Below are positions 36,170 through 49,600 of a stretch of DNA of 64,000 bases, piece after piece. Both the position numbers and the translations under genes were made by a program. Each line of letters begins with the position of its first letter. Positions within the stretch are counted from its first letter, which is position 1. The notes beneath the pieces were generated by a model, which was not told the origin of the DNA, searched no databases, and saw nothing but the letters and a program-made list of their open reading frames with translations. Source of the DNA: Girardinichthys multiradiatus. Lineage: Eukaryota; Chordata; Actinopteri; Cyprinodontiformes; Goodeidae. The stretch spans positions 31,141,958 to 31,205,957 of the forward strand of contig NC_061805.1 in NCBI RefSeq assembly GCF_021462225.1, in the 5' to 3' direction.

Positions 36170-36600
36170 CTAGGGGGTTCATGGTCATTGAGCTGGCTTT
36201 TGGTGCTCTACAATTTCCTAGTAGATGGATGCGTTGACTGCAGACTTCAGAAAACCCAGTGGGCCAACACCAGCAGATGACATGGCACCCCAAATCATCA
36301 CTGACTCTGGAAACCTCCCAATAGACTTCACGCCAACGTGAATTCTGTGCTTCTCCGTTCTTCCACCAGACTCTGGGAATTGATTTCCAAATTAAATGTA
36401 AACTCTTTCATCTGAACAGAAGACTTTGGACCACTGAGTAACAGTTATTTTTCTCATTAGACCAGGTAAGAAGCTTGTAGCCTATTTTTTTTTTTTACCG
36501 TACTTTGTCCTTCTGCTGAACTTTTTATGAATATGCTTGGATCTAACACTTTATGAACAACCAGCTTCTGTAGCAATATTTTGTGGCCCACCCTTGTGGA
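36170..36600 (-). mobile_element. Tc1-like fragment, relative of the intact copy at 37123
   Basis: Plus-strand CCAACACCAGCAGATGACAT is the reverse of the SSAGVGPL-type catalytic segment, and CAGACTCTGGGAATTGATTT reverses the NQG-RVWR region. Both correspond to motifs in the transposase of the copy at 37123-38728, but here in opposite orientation and decayed. It belongs to the transposon nest before trafd1. Confidence 0.65.
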
Positions 36601-36645
36601 TATATGTATATGTGTGTATATATATAACAAGAAACTGAGGCTACA

Positions 36646-37112
36646 ATGAGGCTACAATTTGCACAGGCTCACCAAAATTGGACAATGGAAGATTGGAAAA
36701 GCATTGCCTCGTTGTATGAGTCTCGATTTCTCCTGCGACATTCGGATGGTAAGGTCAGAATTTGGCATCAACAATGTGAAAGCATGGATCCATCCTGCCT
36801 TGTATCAACAGTTCAGGCTGGTGGTGGTGTAATGGTGTGGGAGATATTTTCTCGGCGCACTTTGGGCCCGTTAGTACCAACTGAGCATCGTGTCAACGCC
36901 ACAGCCTACCTGAGTATTGTTGCTGACCATGTCCATCCCTTTATGACCACAGTGTACCCATCTTCTGATGGTTACTTCCAGCAAGATAACGCGCCACGTC
37001 ATAAAGCACGAATCATCTCAAACTGGTTTCTTGTACATGACAATGAGTTCACTGGACTAAAATGGCATCCACAGTCACCAGATCTCAATCCAAGAGCACC
37101 TTTGGGATGTGG
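36646..37112 (+). mobile_element. Truncated Tc1-family transposase (copy A)
   Basis: An uninterrupted frame encodes RLQFAQAHQNWTMEDWKSIA, then VSTVQAGGGVMVWEIFS, VADHVHPFMTTVYPSSDGYF, QQDNAPRHKA and HPQSPDLNPRAPLG. The usual WSDESRF box reads YESRF, so the first catalytic Asp is lost. The second Asp is present in QQDNAP. A one-base loss after PDLNP shifts the frame before the final Glu. Sequence homology stops at about 37112 and passes into a TGTATATATA tract, where copies B and C lie. Confidence 0.85.
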
Positions 37113-37122
37113 TGTGTATATA

Positions 37123-38728
37123 CAGGTCCTTCTCAAAATATTAGCATATTGTGATAAAGTTCATTATTTTCCATAATGTCATGATGAAAATTTAACATTC
37201 ATATATTTTAGATTCATTGCACACTAACTGAAATATTTCAGGTCTTTTATTGTCTTAATACGGATGATTTTGGCATACAGCTCATGAAAACCCAAAATTC
37301 CTATCTCACAAAATTAGCATATCATTAAAAGGGTCTCTAAACGAGCTATGAATCTAATCATCTGAATCAACGAGTTAACTCTAAACACCTGCAAAAGATT
37401 CCTGAGGCCTTTAAAACTCCCAGCCTGGTTCATCACTCAAAACCCCAATCATGGGTAAGACTGCCGACCTGACTGCTGTCCAGAAGGCCACTATTGACAC
37501 CCTCAAGCAAGAGGGTAAGACACAGAAAGAAATTTCTGAACGAATAGGCTGTTCCCAGAGTGCTGTATCAAGGCACCTCAGTGGGAAGTCTGTGGGAAGG
37601 AAAAAGTGTGGCAGAAAACGCTGCACAACGAGAAGAGGTGACCGGACCCTGAGGAAGATTGTGGAGAAGGGCCGATTCCAGACCTTGGGGGACCTGCGGA
37701 AGCAGTGGACTGAGTCTGGAGTAGAAACATCCAGAGCCACCGTGCACAGGCGTGTGCAGGAAATGGGCTACAGGTGCCGCATTCCCCAGGTCAAGCCACT
37801 TTTGAACCAGAAACAGCGGCAGAAGCGCCTGACCTGGGCTACAGAGAAGCAGCACTGGACTGTTGCTCAGTGGTCCAAAGTACTTTTTTCGGATGAAAGC
37901 AAATTCTGCATGTCATTTGGAAATCAAGGTGCCAGAGTCTGGAGGAAGACTGGGGAGAAGGAAATGCCAAAATGCCAGAAGTCCAGTGTCAAGTACCCAC
38001 AGTAAGTGATGGTCTGGGGTGCCGTGTCAGCTGCTGGTGTTGGTCCACTGTGTTTTATCAAGGGCAGGGTCAATGCAGCTAGCTATCAGGAGATTTTGGA
38101 GCACTTCATGCTTCCATCTGCTGAAAAGCTTTATGGAGATGAAGGTTTCATTTTTCAGCACGACCTGGCACCTGCTCACAGTGCCAAAACCACTGGTAAA
38201 TGGTTTACTGACCATGGTATCACTGTGCTCAATTGGCCTGCCAACTCTCCTGACCTGAACCCCATAGAGAATTTGTGGGATATTGTGAAGAGAACGTTGA
38301 GAGACTCAAGACCCAACACTCTGGATGAGCTAAAGGAATCGAAGCATCCTGGGCCTCCATAAGACCTCAGCAGTGCCACAGGCTGATTGCCTCCATGCCA
38401 CGCCGCATTGAAGCAGTCATTTCTGCAAAAGGATTCCCGACCAAGTATTGAGTGCATAACTGTACATGATTATTTGAAGGTTGACGTTTTTTGTATTAAA
38501 AACACTTTTCTTTTAGTGGTCGGATGAAATATGCTAATTTTGTGAGATAGGAATTTTTGGTTTTCATGAGCTGTATGCCAAAATCATCCGTATTAAGACA
38601 ATAAAAGACCTGAAATATTTCAGTTAGTGTGCAATGCATCTAAAATATATGAATGTTAAATTTTCATCATGACATTATGGAAAATAATGAACTTTATCAC
38701 AATATGCTAATATTTTGAGAAGGACCTG
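37123..38728 (+). mobile_element. Near-intact Tc1-like transposon with about 200-bp terminal inverted repeats (copy B)
   Basis: This 1606-bp element is bounded by CAGGTCCTTCTCAAAATATT and its exact reverse at 38709-38728, flanked on both sides by TA, the Tc1 target duplication. The inverted arms (about 37123-37325 and 38527-38728) differ at only a few positions, implying a young insertion. The transposase frame starts at ATG 37451 (GKTADLTAVQKATIDTL) with two helix-turn-helix units, then FSDESKF, QHDLAPAHSA and PDLNPIENLW, the DD34E catalytic set. It has a TAA at 38003-38005 and a small deletion near 38331 that shifts the frame before the normal end (PTKY, TGA 38449-38451). Confidence 0.93.
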
Positions 38729-38730
38729 TA

Positions 38731-39470
38731 CAGGGGTTGGCCAAACCTTTGGTCACTCATGCCAATGCCAAACGTTGGTTTCAATGGTGCAAGGAGTGCA
38801 AATCTTGGGCTGTGGACAATGTGAAACATGTATTGTTCTCTGATGAGTCCACCTTTACTGTTTTCCCCACATCCGGGAGAGTTACGGTGTGGAGAAGCCC
38901 CAAAGAAGCTTATCACCCAGACTGTTGCATGCCCAGAATGAAGCATGGGGGTGGATCAGTGATGATTTGGGCTGCCATATCATGGCATTCCCTTGGCCCA
39001 ATACTTGTGCTAGATGGGCGTGTCACTGCCAAGGACTACCGAACCATTCTTGAGGACCATGTGCATCCAATGGTTCAAACATTGTATCCTGAAGGCGGTG
39101 CCGTGTATCAGGATGACAATGCACCAATACACACAGCAAGACTGGTGAAAGATTGGTTTGACTAACATGAAAGTGAAGTTGAACATCTCCCATGGTCTGC
39201 ACAGTCACCAGATCTAAATATTATTGAGCCACTTTGGGGTGTTTTGGAGGAGCGAGTCAGGAAATGTTTTCCTCCACCAGTATCACGTAGTGACCTGGCC
39301 ACTATCCTGCAAGAAGAATGACTTAAAATCCCTCTGACCACTGTGCAGGACTTGTATATGTCATTCCCAAGACGAATTGACACTGTATTGGCCGCAAAAG
39401 GAGGCCCTACACCATACTAATAATTATTGTGGTCTAAAACCAGGTGTTTCAGTTTCATTGTCCAACACCT
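38731..39470 (+). mobile_element. 5'-deleted Tc1-family copy (copy C)
   Basis: This starts with the inverted terminus CAGGGGTTGG, jumps directly into transposase sequence (AKPLVTHANAKRWFQWCKE) and ends with CCAACACCT at 39462-39470. Catalytic motifs FSDEST, QDDNAPIHTA and SPDLNIIEPLWG are readable. The frame is broken by TAA at 39163-39165 and TGA at 39319-39321. The DNA-binding half is missing. The family differs from copies A and B. An (AT)n tract of about 20 bases follows. Confidence 0.87.
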
Positions 39471-39490
39471 ATATATATATATATATATAC
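39470..39490. repeat. (TA)n microsatellite
   Basis: This pure AT dinucleotide tract lies between the right terminus of Tc1 copy C and the next dispersed repeat. It may be expanded TA target duplication. Confidence 0.85.
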
Positions 39491-39780
39491 ACAGTACAGA
39501 CCAAAGTTTGGACACACCTTCTCATTCAAAGAGTTGTCTTTATTTTCATGACTATGAATATTGTAGCTTCACACTGAAGGCATCAAAACTATGAAAGAAC
39601 ACATGTGGAATTATTTACTGAACAAAAAAGTGTGAAACAACTGAAAATATGTCTTATATTCAAGGTTCTTCAAAGCAGCCACCTCTTGCTTTGATTACTG
39701 CTCCACACACTCTTGGCATTCTGTTGATGAGCTTCAAGACGTAGTCACCTTGAAGCTAATATTTCTGATAGGGTTTCATC
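39490..39780. repeat. Terminal half of an abundant fish DNA repeat
   Basis: It starts ACAGTACAGACCAAAGTTTG, then GACACACCTTCTCATTCAA, a terminus seen very often in fish genomes, and runs to CATTCTGTTGATGAGCTTCA and AGACGTAGTCACCT. There is no coding sequence and the far terminus is missing. Confidence 0.6.
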
Positions 39781-39859
39781 TGAAATTATATTTAGATAAT
39801 GTATTTCTGTATTAAATAGGAACGTATATTTAGAAGGAATCTGTATCAGTCGAGACGTG

Positions 39860-40211
39860 TTGCAGCGCACAGTTTTTACGGAACCAATCAAAGAGGAGAG
39901 AACTGTCGCGCATTTTGCTCTGCGATTAGATTTACAGGAATATTTTTAAACCTTAACTGTTTTTATTTCTCAAAACTAAGTATATTTTATTTTACATAAA
40001 TATTAAGTGTGCATTTTTTGGTAAGATATATTTACTAAATGGTTTGTCATTGCTAGAAAAGGTTCTTATTGCTTCTGCAAAGACGGGAGCCTGAACGTCT
40101 GTACTCAGGGCAAATATTTTCTACATTACGAGACTGTTTCTCTAAGCTAGTCGTCGTCAAGTAGTTTGTTGTCGTCTGGCAGTTTAGTTAAATACCATCG
40201 AAGGACCAAAG
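39860..40211 (+). promoter_or_regulatory. trafd1 promoter and non-coding first exon
   Basis: A CCAAT box (39884-39888, in GAACCAATCAAAG) lies upstream of a likely 5' non-coding exon that ends at 40211 before GTAATTTC. The second exon begins at about 40669 (TTATTAG acceptor), 14 bases before the trafd1 ATG. I looked for a perfect interferon response element and did not find one. Confidence 0.45.
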
Positions 40212-40682
40212 GTAATTTCATATTAAAACCTAAACCCAAAAGAAATCTGTCATTAATTTGGCTTCGTGACGCAATAAATGCTTTGTAAATGTAAGATAAC
40301 AATAATTATACCTAGTTGCGTTAAGCTAAGTAGTTCGCTAAAAACAGACAGTAAGTGTACAATTCTGTGAAGTCGCTTGTTTATTAGTATTGACCAAGTA
40401 CATCCGTGCTAAAATGAGCAATTTTCGCTGCGTAAAAACACCGAGTAAATAAAGCGGTGTCGGTTAGTTTGATTTACAAGATGGAAAGTTAGCTTTGTTT
40501 TCTGATGATTCATGATGCTAATTTTTAAGCTCAGCACCATGAAAGTTTCGTTTCTTGTATATTGACGATGGAGCAAATTCCTCCCTGCGACAACAAACTG
40601 ACTAAACTCTGGCCTCTTCATCGTCACAAGCGGATTAATGTTATTAATAAAATTTCCTTTTTATTAGGTCAGACGCGGAGTG

Positions 40683-43600
40683 ATGGCAGATAATAATACA
40701 CAGTTCTGTGGTAATTGGTACGTATAAACTAGTTACATATCATGAATACTGCTTTGTGTAGATTGTCTGAAATTAAATATTTTTGCATTTTTTTTTTAGC
40801 AAGCATGACATTCCCGAGGCCAATTTCACCACCCATGAGATCCACTGTAAAAGAAACATTGCACTCTGTGATGTTTGCCAGGAGCCAGTCCCTCACTCAG
40901 AGCTTCAGGAGCACAAAATTCAAGAGCATACACAGGTATGCCAAGCTCTTTCTCCCACTTTACAGCGCTTATGTTTATAAAGACCCTTGAGGTTTGGAAG
41001 AAATCTGTTGTTATTCCAGTTCCCAATAAAGTATGCCCCCATGTAAACAGTGTAAACTGAACTCTGTCTTTTCTGATACTGCATTTAGTAGCACAGTTGC
41101 CCCCCGCAGGGCTGCATCAGTCCCCTTTTTTATTCACACTTTACACTAATGACTGTGTTAGTTCCCAGCCGAGTCAATATGTTGTGACATTTTTTAAATG
41201 ATACTGTTATACTCAGTCTTCTAACCACAAAATCCAACTTAAAGAGCCATAGGTGTGCAATGGATGAGTGTGTGAGCCGGTGTGACGCTCCTCTACTCCT
41301 TATAAACACAGATAAGACAGCGTCAATTGACCAACACTCCTGGATACGTGTCGTTTTCAGAGAAATTGAGCAAAAGTCAGATTTCTTTCCATTTATCCTT
41401 GTTGTAGCTGGTATGACTCATGAGTGAGAAAATTCATGGGAATGACTTTACAGAAACATTGGTAGACATGATGGTGGTGATTTTTGCTTTGTTTTCTGCG
41501 CTTCTGTGCTGTTGAACTGGTTTGTTTTTGATGCGGCTACATGCTTATTTGCATGAAGCGTAACAGAGATCGGATCTAGATGTATGCCAATATCGCGGCT
41601 GTCTAATAAATAAGGTCGGCATTTTACTTCTTTTTTTTATGTCCCAGAAGGCCCCAAAAGATGGTCTCAGATTTACCAGTTTTTGTTTGTAGATGAGTTA
41701 ATGGTGAGCCTTCGGTCAGCTGTAGCGTAGTGAGCAGTAAGTTCCAACAGGCAGGTATCATCTGGACTGACAGTCCTTCTCCTCCAGAGGCTGGAGGTGG
41801 AGCAGATCTGTAAACATATACATGTGAGTCATGTAAAATGTATTCATTGCTAGGTCTCTAAAGGCACAGAAAGGAGCTGTTGCTTCACTGGTGTTTAAAT
41901 GTTAATAAAAACTTAAAAATAATCATTTTTATTTTTGAATATGGACACTGTTTCCATATTGGGAACTTTATTTGCATCTTTCCGGTGAAATTTACCGGGT
42001 GTAAATACCCCTACTGAAAGCTGTTCACTTCTAACTGACTCAACAAGACATGCCAGGTCTTTAGAGAGCCATATACACACCTTTTGTAATGCTAAATTAG
42101 TTTGAAAGGAAGAACCTGATTATAAAGCAACACCAGAATGAAAACAGCATTAGTATAAATACAAAAAATATGTTGGTTATTATTTTTAACCCTTCTTTAT
42201 TTTTTCAGATTATATGCAAGTGTGGACTAAAGATTGAGAAGAATCAAAGTGAAATGCATCAGGTATTGTCTGACAATTTCTTACATTACATTCTGCCAAC
42301 AGAAACTCCTCTCCAAAAATTACTTGTAGAATCAATGTTTACATTTTGCACAGTAAGAAATACTGACTCCTATTTAGCAGTAAATTTATTTAATTCAATG
42401 TAGAGTAGCAGTACAACAGGTACAGAAAAGTAAGTAGATCTTAAACTTTGTCTTTATTGCTCTGCTTCTAATGTTTAACAATCTTGATGAAAGCCACTAA
42501 ATATTCCTTATGTTTCCATCTTGCAGAGCTCTGAGTGCTCTCAGCGGCTGGTCCCATGTCCGTACTGTGACCTGGAGCTTGTTTTCAGCCAGTCCAAAGA
42601 GCACGAGGATTATTGTGGTGCACGCACCGAACCTTGCCCGAACTGCAAGTGCAATGTAATGCTGCGTGAAAAAGCTGTGCATCCAGTCTTATGTGGAAGC
42701 CTCACACCACCCCAAGAGAGGAACAACAATAGGATGGGCTGCGGTCAGGTAGAGAGCCGGTCTTCAGATGACTGGTTTGAGGCATACTCGATCAGAAACC
42801 TCCTAAGAGCCCAAGCTGGAGCCCCTAAGAATAATAACATCAGCGCAGCGGAACCTCGTTACTTTCAACGGCCATTTATGTCCTCAGTTTACAGCGGTTC
42901 AAGTGGGGATAAGGAAACAGAAAGCTGGAAGAGTTCAGCATCTCATAGCACAACATCTAACCTTTGTGAGTTGATTTAGAATTGATCAACTTGGATTTTT
43001 CTTCTAAATGCTATCCTCAACATCCTGCATATATGAAGCAGTCATAGGATAATTTATTAATTTATTGTAATAATTATGTGATTGTTTTTCTTTAAGTTTT
43101 GGGACAAGGTGACTTTCTTCATGGCAGCAGCAGTGAGCACCCTCCTGATGAGGAGTCATCAGGCCTCGACTATGACTATATGTTGGCCCTCAGCCTCCAG
43201 AGTGATGGAGAATCAGCAGCTGGAGGTGCAGAGGACAGCATGTGGAGGAATATCTGGGAGCCCGAAGACAAAAAGACAAACTCTTCAGAAATCTCTTCAT
43301 TTCCTCTGGCCCAAAATAAAAACACAAACTCAACAGAAGGGACGAGTGCAGTCCAGGCCACCGGCCAGACAGGTACAGTTGGGGGGATTGCTATAATTTA
43401 TGCGAGTCTGCACTCAGTTTATGATTTAACTTTGTTTTTACAGATACAATGCTGCCTTGTGAGTTTTGTGAGGAGCTGTTTCCAGAAGAGGACCTAATTC
43501 TGCATGAGGTTTGGAAATATTTTAAAAATGATTTTGTTTTGCATCTAGATATATTTTTTCTCTGTCTCTCTCTTTTTCTCTGTGTGGCTGAATAGATGTT

Positions 43601-46600
43601 CTTTTAATAACCAAAGATGAAACCAAAATGGAAACATTTGTGAGAAAAAAAACTTCTCAGTTGATGCTTCCATGGGATCTAAGAGAGCAAGTAGCAAAGT
43701 GATGATGCATTTGAGGTACGTGGTCAGGTGATCTTCAGTGTGACCAGCTCTATAAAAACATGAGTTATGGGGCCATTTCCAAGAAAATTGAAGTCCATCA
43801 CTCTACGATGAGAACGCTTATTCTCACATGGAAAACGTTTCAGAAAGCTTGGGGTTTTCTCAGGATATTCTTACAAAACCCATATGATTAAAGAAATAAA
43901 CTAAACAGATATGACTTGTTTGGCATTGTTTCCAAGAGAACGTCTATTCTCTTTGAGATGCAAACGGCACTACTTTGAAAAGTTGCATCTGACTGAATAA
44001 CAAGACTTGTTGCAGAAGTTTGTGATCCCATCCACAGCTGTGTTGCCCACTATTAGGGTCCTTGGTTCGGTGGGGCGCTCTTTCTCTGCCGGCTTAGGAG
44101 AAGACTGTTTAGAATGAAGGTTGTTCTCAGAAGATGGATCATTTTCTTGGTTTTCATTCTGTAGTGGAGCATATCTGTTTTGGAGGGGAATTCCATTATT
44201 TCTAGCTGTCTCACTCCTATCAGTTGTGACAGCAGCTCGCTGTCAAAGTCTCCGTTTCTCAGGGGAAACGGGGGCATTTCTCTGTAATTCTGGCTATTCT
44301 GATTTATTTATTTGCAGACATCTTCTAGATAGTTGTCTTCCTTGATTTTTTTTGGGCTTGTGGCTAAAATATGCCAGGGTGGGCTGCCGGTGGGTTTATT
44401 CTCAGTGTTCTGATTGCCGGCTGAGTTGTTGAGCTGGCTGTCACAGTTTGGGATCACAGGCAGAGTTGAATTATCGCTGTACCCCATATTTACCTCAGTA
44501 TTCACTGCTAGTTGATGGAGTTTCATCTCTAAAACAGTCAATTTCTGTTCAGGTTTGTTGAAGTCCTCTGTGGTGAAGAAAGGCATCTTGTGCTGATTAG
44601 CTGACGTCGACTTGTCCTTCATTCAGGTTCGATTAAAAAAACATGGCGAAATCCTTTAGAAAAAATTTAAATAATAATCCTTGGGAGTCACTGGAATGAA
44701 GTAGTTGTAATTCAATTCATTTCAATTCAATTCAGTTTTATTTATATAGCACCAATTCACAACACATGTCGTCTCAAGGCACTTCACAAAAGTCAGGTAC
44801 ATACATTCCAATTAATCCTAACAATTGAACAGTGCAGTCAGATTCAGTTATTTATTCAAATTGGATAAAAAGTTTTTCTATCTAAGGAAACCCAGCAGAA
44901 TGCATCTAGTCAGTGACTTGCAGCATTCACTCCTCCTGGATGAGCATGTAGAGACAGTGGACAGTCACTGGCGTTGACTTTGCAGCAATCCCTCATACTG
45001 AGCATGCATGTAGCGACAGCGGAGAGGAAAAACTCCCTTTTAACAGGAAGAAACCTCCAGCAGAACCAGGCTCAGTGTGAGCGGCCATCTGCCACAACCG
45101 ACTGGAGGTTTGAGAGAACAGAGCAGAGACACAAAGAGAACAAAGAAGCACTGATCCAGGAGTACTTTCTATGGGAAGGAAAAGTAAATGTTAATGGATG
45201 TAGCTCCTTTAGTCGTTTCATCTAGAAAGAAAGAACAGATAAACTCTGAGCCAGTTTTCAAGGTTAGAGTTTGAAAGAGAGCACATATAATTAGTTACAG
45301 TAAAAGCTCTGTCAATTTCCATGTCTAGGAGAGAGAAAGGGTTAAACACTGAAAGACAGGGCCAAGTGGGTCATCGGTAGAGGGTGAGCATTAAGTTGTT
45401 GCCAGCAGAAGCTCGGACGATGCCCCTCTCCAGAAAGATGTCACAGGTAGACACAGAGCCAGGCCAGGTGTAGCTTCTAGGAAGAGAAAAGAGAGAACAA
45501 AGTTAAAAGCTGAAATAACAGCAAATAATGCAAAATTGGAGAGTAGTATGAGAATGTAGCGAAAGAGGGTGAAAGTGGTCATTATGTCTTCCAGCAGCCT
45601 AAGCCTATAGCAGCATAACTACACAGAAAGTTTCAGTTCAGATTATTTAGTTAAACGGCGCTTATTTACAACAATGTCGTCTCAAGGAACCTCACAAAGG
45701 GTCCCACTGATGGTCATTGTTATACTAAAAACCACAAGGATTAGGATACCTCCCTCTGTCAGACTGATTATAACCATTGGAAAAGAGAAGGGGTCATACA
45801 GGTAGCAGAAATGGAGGGTGTGTTTGCACCTCAACCATAACTGAGCCGGTTTAGGCTAAACCTGACTCCCCCTTACTCCATCCAACAGGGAAGGAGGAAG
45901 GCTCCCTCCCTGATAAACTAAGCCACTCTAACTATAAGCTTTATCAAAAAGGAAAGTTTTAAGCCTAGCCTTAAAAGTAGACAGGGTGTCTGCCTCACGG
46001 ACCAAAACCGGGAGCTGGTTCCACAGGAGAGGAGCCTGATAACTAAAGGATCTGCCTCCCATTCTACTTCTAGAGACTCTAGGAACCACCAGTAAACCTG
46101 CAGTCTGAGAACAAAGTGCTCTGTTAGGAACATATGGAACAATCAGATCTCTGATGTATGATGGAGCTAGATCATTAAGGGCTTTATATGTGAGGAGGAG
46201 AATTTTAAATTCTATTCTGGATTTAACAGGGAGCCAAGGAAGGGAAGCTAACATAGGAGAAATATGATCTCTCTTTTTAATTTTCATCAGAACTCTTGCT
46301 GCAGCATTTTGAATCAGCTGAAGGCTTTTAACTGCATTTTGTGGACATCCTGATAGTAAAGAATTACAATAGTCCAGCCTTGAAGTAACAAATGCGTGGA
46401 CTAGTTTTTCAGCGTCACTCCTAGACAGGATATTTCTAATTTTCCAAAGACGACAACTTCTGTCTTGTCTGAATTTAGAAGCAAAAAATGTAAAGTCATC
46501 CAAGTTTTTATATCTTCAAGACATGCTAGTTGTCTATCTTACTGGTTGGGCTCATCAGGATTTATGGATAAGTGAAGCTGAGTATCATCAGCGTAACAGT

Positions 46601-49600
46601 GAAACTTTATTCTATGCTGCCTGATAATTTGACCTATTGGAAGCATATATATAGTAAAGAGAATTGGCCCAAGTACTGAACCCTGTGGTACTCCACAATT
46701 AACCCTGGAGTTTAAAGATGATTTATCATTTACATGAACAAACTGGAATCTGTCAGACAAACAAGATTTAAACCAGCCTAGCGCTGTTCCCCTGATCCCT
46801 ACAGCATATTCCAGCCTTTTTAACAGAATATTATGGTCGACTGTATCAAATGCAGCACTGAGATCTAACAGAACCAGAACAGACAAAAGTCCATTATCTG
46901 AGGCTATAAGAATATCATTAATGACTTTCAGCAGAGCTGTTTCAGTGCTATGATGAGCTCTGAAACCTGACTGAAACTCTTCAAACAGGTCATTGTATAA
47001 ATGCTCACACATTATAGTCCAACTTTTCCGTCATTTTGGCAAAGACATAAAAAGCTAAGAGTAAAAGAATGTAAGCAAGCAGGGAGCAGGGAAGAAAAGC
47101 ATCTGAGCAGGCTGAGAGGCAGGAGCAACAAACAAGGCGACTTTGGCTCAGTGAGAAGAGTGGTCGTCTTGCAATCCGAGAGTTGAGAGTTTGATTCCAG
47201 CTTCCTCCTTCCACATGTCGATGTGCCCCTGGGCAAGGCACTAAACCTCAAATCGCCTAGCGATCTGCAATCGGTGTATGGATGTGTGCACGTTAGTGTG
47301 TGTGTCTGGGTGAATGTGGCTCTAGAGTAAAGCACTTTGAGTATGACTGCAAGGGCGCTACATAAGTTCAGTTCCATTTACCATTTACAGAACTGTGTCC
47401 TTTGGACCAAAGTAGAGATTAAACCAAACTGCATATCAGCACAAACATCCCATACCAGCTGTCAAGCATGGTGGTGGACGGTTGATGATCTAGGCTTGTC
47501 TGTGCAACTTTATGACCTGGGAAAGCCAAAGTATTCTAGGGTCAAATGACAGCAAAAGATAGGCCCAGATGGGGCCATGCAAGCAACGAAGCAATATTTC
47601 ACAAAGACTGGGTCAATATTTTTCATAGTGTTCTTACAGACTGCTATAAGTCATACAGAAAACAGATACTTAATTTTACTACTGCTAAATGTGGACCAGG
47701 GGGTCTACTTCGTTTTTCCACCTGTGACAATGTTGAATTTGTTGTGTGTATGCTTGAGGTTAGATTTAAATACCGTTAGAAGGTGGTAAAGACCTGATCA
47801 TTCGTAATGTGTCCTAATATGTAAAAGAGCTGAAATAGGGTGTACTTTCTTTTTACAATGGTTGCAGGTTCATCACAAAAACAGCAATAAAATGCTAGTC
47901 TATTAGGGAGTGTAGTTTTTAATAAGTTATTAATTATGTATTAGTTCAGAAATGAATGTATTTACATCCCCTCAACAAGAAAATAAAAACTAGCATTCCA
48001 AGAGGGAGTTTTGACTGTGTGAAGATCACATTCAAATAGACCTCACAGTGTGTGCAGGCATGTCTGTGCTTTTCTCTGTTTGAGGCAGTTCAGCCTGTGT
48101 GTGATTGTGGATTTTATCTTCTTAATGCGATGTCTAAAGGATGTTGATTAAAAATTTAAATCTTTATTTTTTTCCTTCAGACCGGATGCAGTCCCGCCTC
48201 TGCATTTGCATCTTTTAGCAAGAAGCGGTCTTCACGTAAAGGTGACAGGATGGGCAGGAATGCTTCATCAGGGCTGATGCAGAGCTTTCCAGACTCGCTC
48301 GCGTCCAACATTCCCACCTTCCCACGATCAGTCTCCCCAGCCTCCTACAGTCCTCCTGCCAGTCCACTAGAGGGCGACGTGGTTATTCCGTGTGAATTCT
48401 GTGGCGTGGCTCTGGAGGAAGCTGTTGTGTTTCACCATCAGGTATTTTTCTGTTTCTGTATTACTGTTTTTATTTTTTTAATTGTAAATGTGTGTTTTGT
48501 TTACCACAATGCTGCAGGCTTGGTTTTTAACTGTTGCTGGCACTTTATACTTATATTTATACTTATTTGGTTTGTGTTTGTCTGTCCTGTCCCATATTAT
48601 ACTTGGACTGGATGACTGTAAACTAATTGTCCTTCACCCGATGTTTCTTTTAGTTTATATCTAACCTATTACAGTGAGTGTATCCGGGAGGAAACTTAAA
48701 TTCATTTGTGGATCATGAACCTACACATGCATCATCAGTTGTGTGTTTCTGTTTCTTACCTTAAAACCAGGACAAATGTGACATGCGGACCGAGGCTGGC
48801 CAACAACTGAATAACAGGGTAAAACCATCCGCCCATAAACCTCTGAGCCCTTCTAAAGATGCCTTTGGACAGATGTCTCCAGATTTCCAGAGAAGAATAA
48901 AGCACCAAGGTAAAATAGGACATTTCTTCAGGTTTCTAGTAAAGATTAGGACAAAAATATACTTCAGCAGTATTTAAAATTTTAATCCATTAGAAACGCT
49001 TTGTTTTGTGCTCTTACAGATACTTCCGGTCTTGATGTATTTTTGTATATTCCTGGTCTGTTGCAAGCTTTTGTAATGTACACCAATGGTGTTCGGTGTG
49101 CAGACCGTGGGCCATTTGCGGCCTTAGGAATCGTTTTTCACGGCCTGCAACTGGTATTCAAGAATGGTACAAATTTGGCCCACCATCATAGGCGATTGAA
49201 GCAGATGGAAAGTCCTTTAGACTGAAATTTCTTCTAATGCGAGGCTTTTGAATCAACATACAGAGTATATTAAATAGAAAATGTTATGTACAGTAACAAG
49301 TATTTGTCTGTTTTTAACCAGGTTTTTGCTTTCACTTTAATTAAATAGTAAATAGGACCACAAGCCTCCAATTACTTTTACTCAAAATCAGGCACACACA
49401 TTCATTAAACAGGATCAAACACAGCCAGTCTTTTCGAAGAAAGAGTGAATCCATGTCTTGTTTTTGCTGCTGAGAATAGACTAAAGCATTTTTAGATAAA
49501 GATTAAATGAATAAAGATTTAGGGAATTGATTGACTTTTTATGTTCGGGATCTCCAATTATGTACAGATCCTTTTTCTTCAAGAACCAGACTACTCTGTT

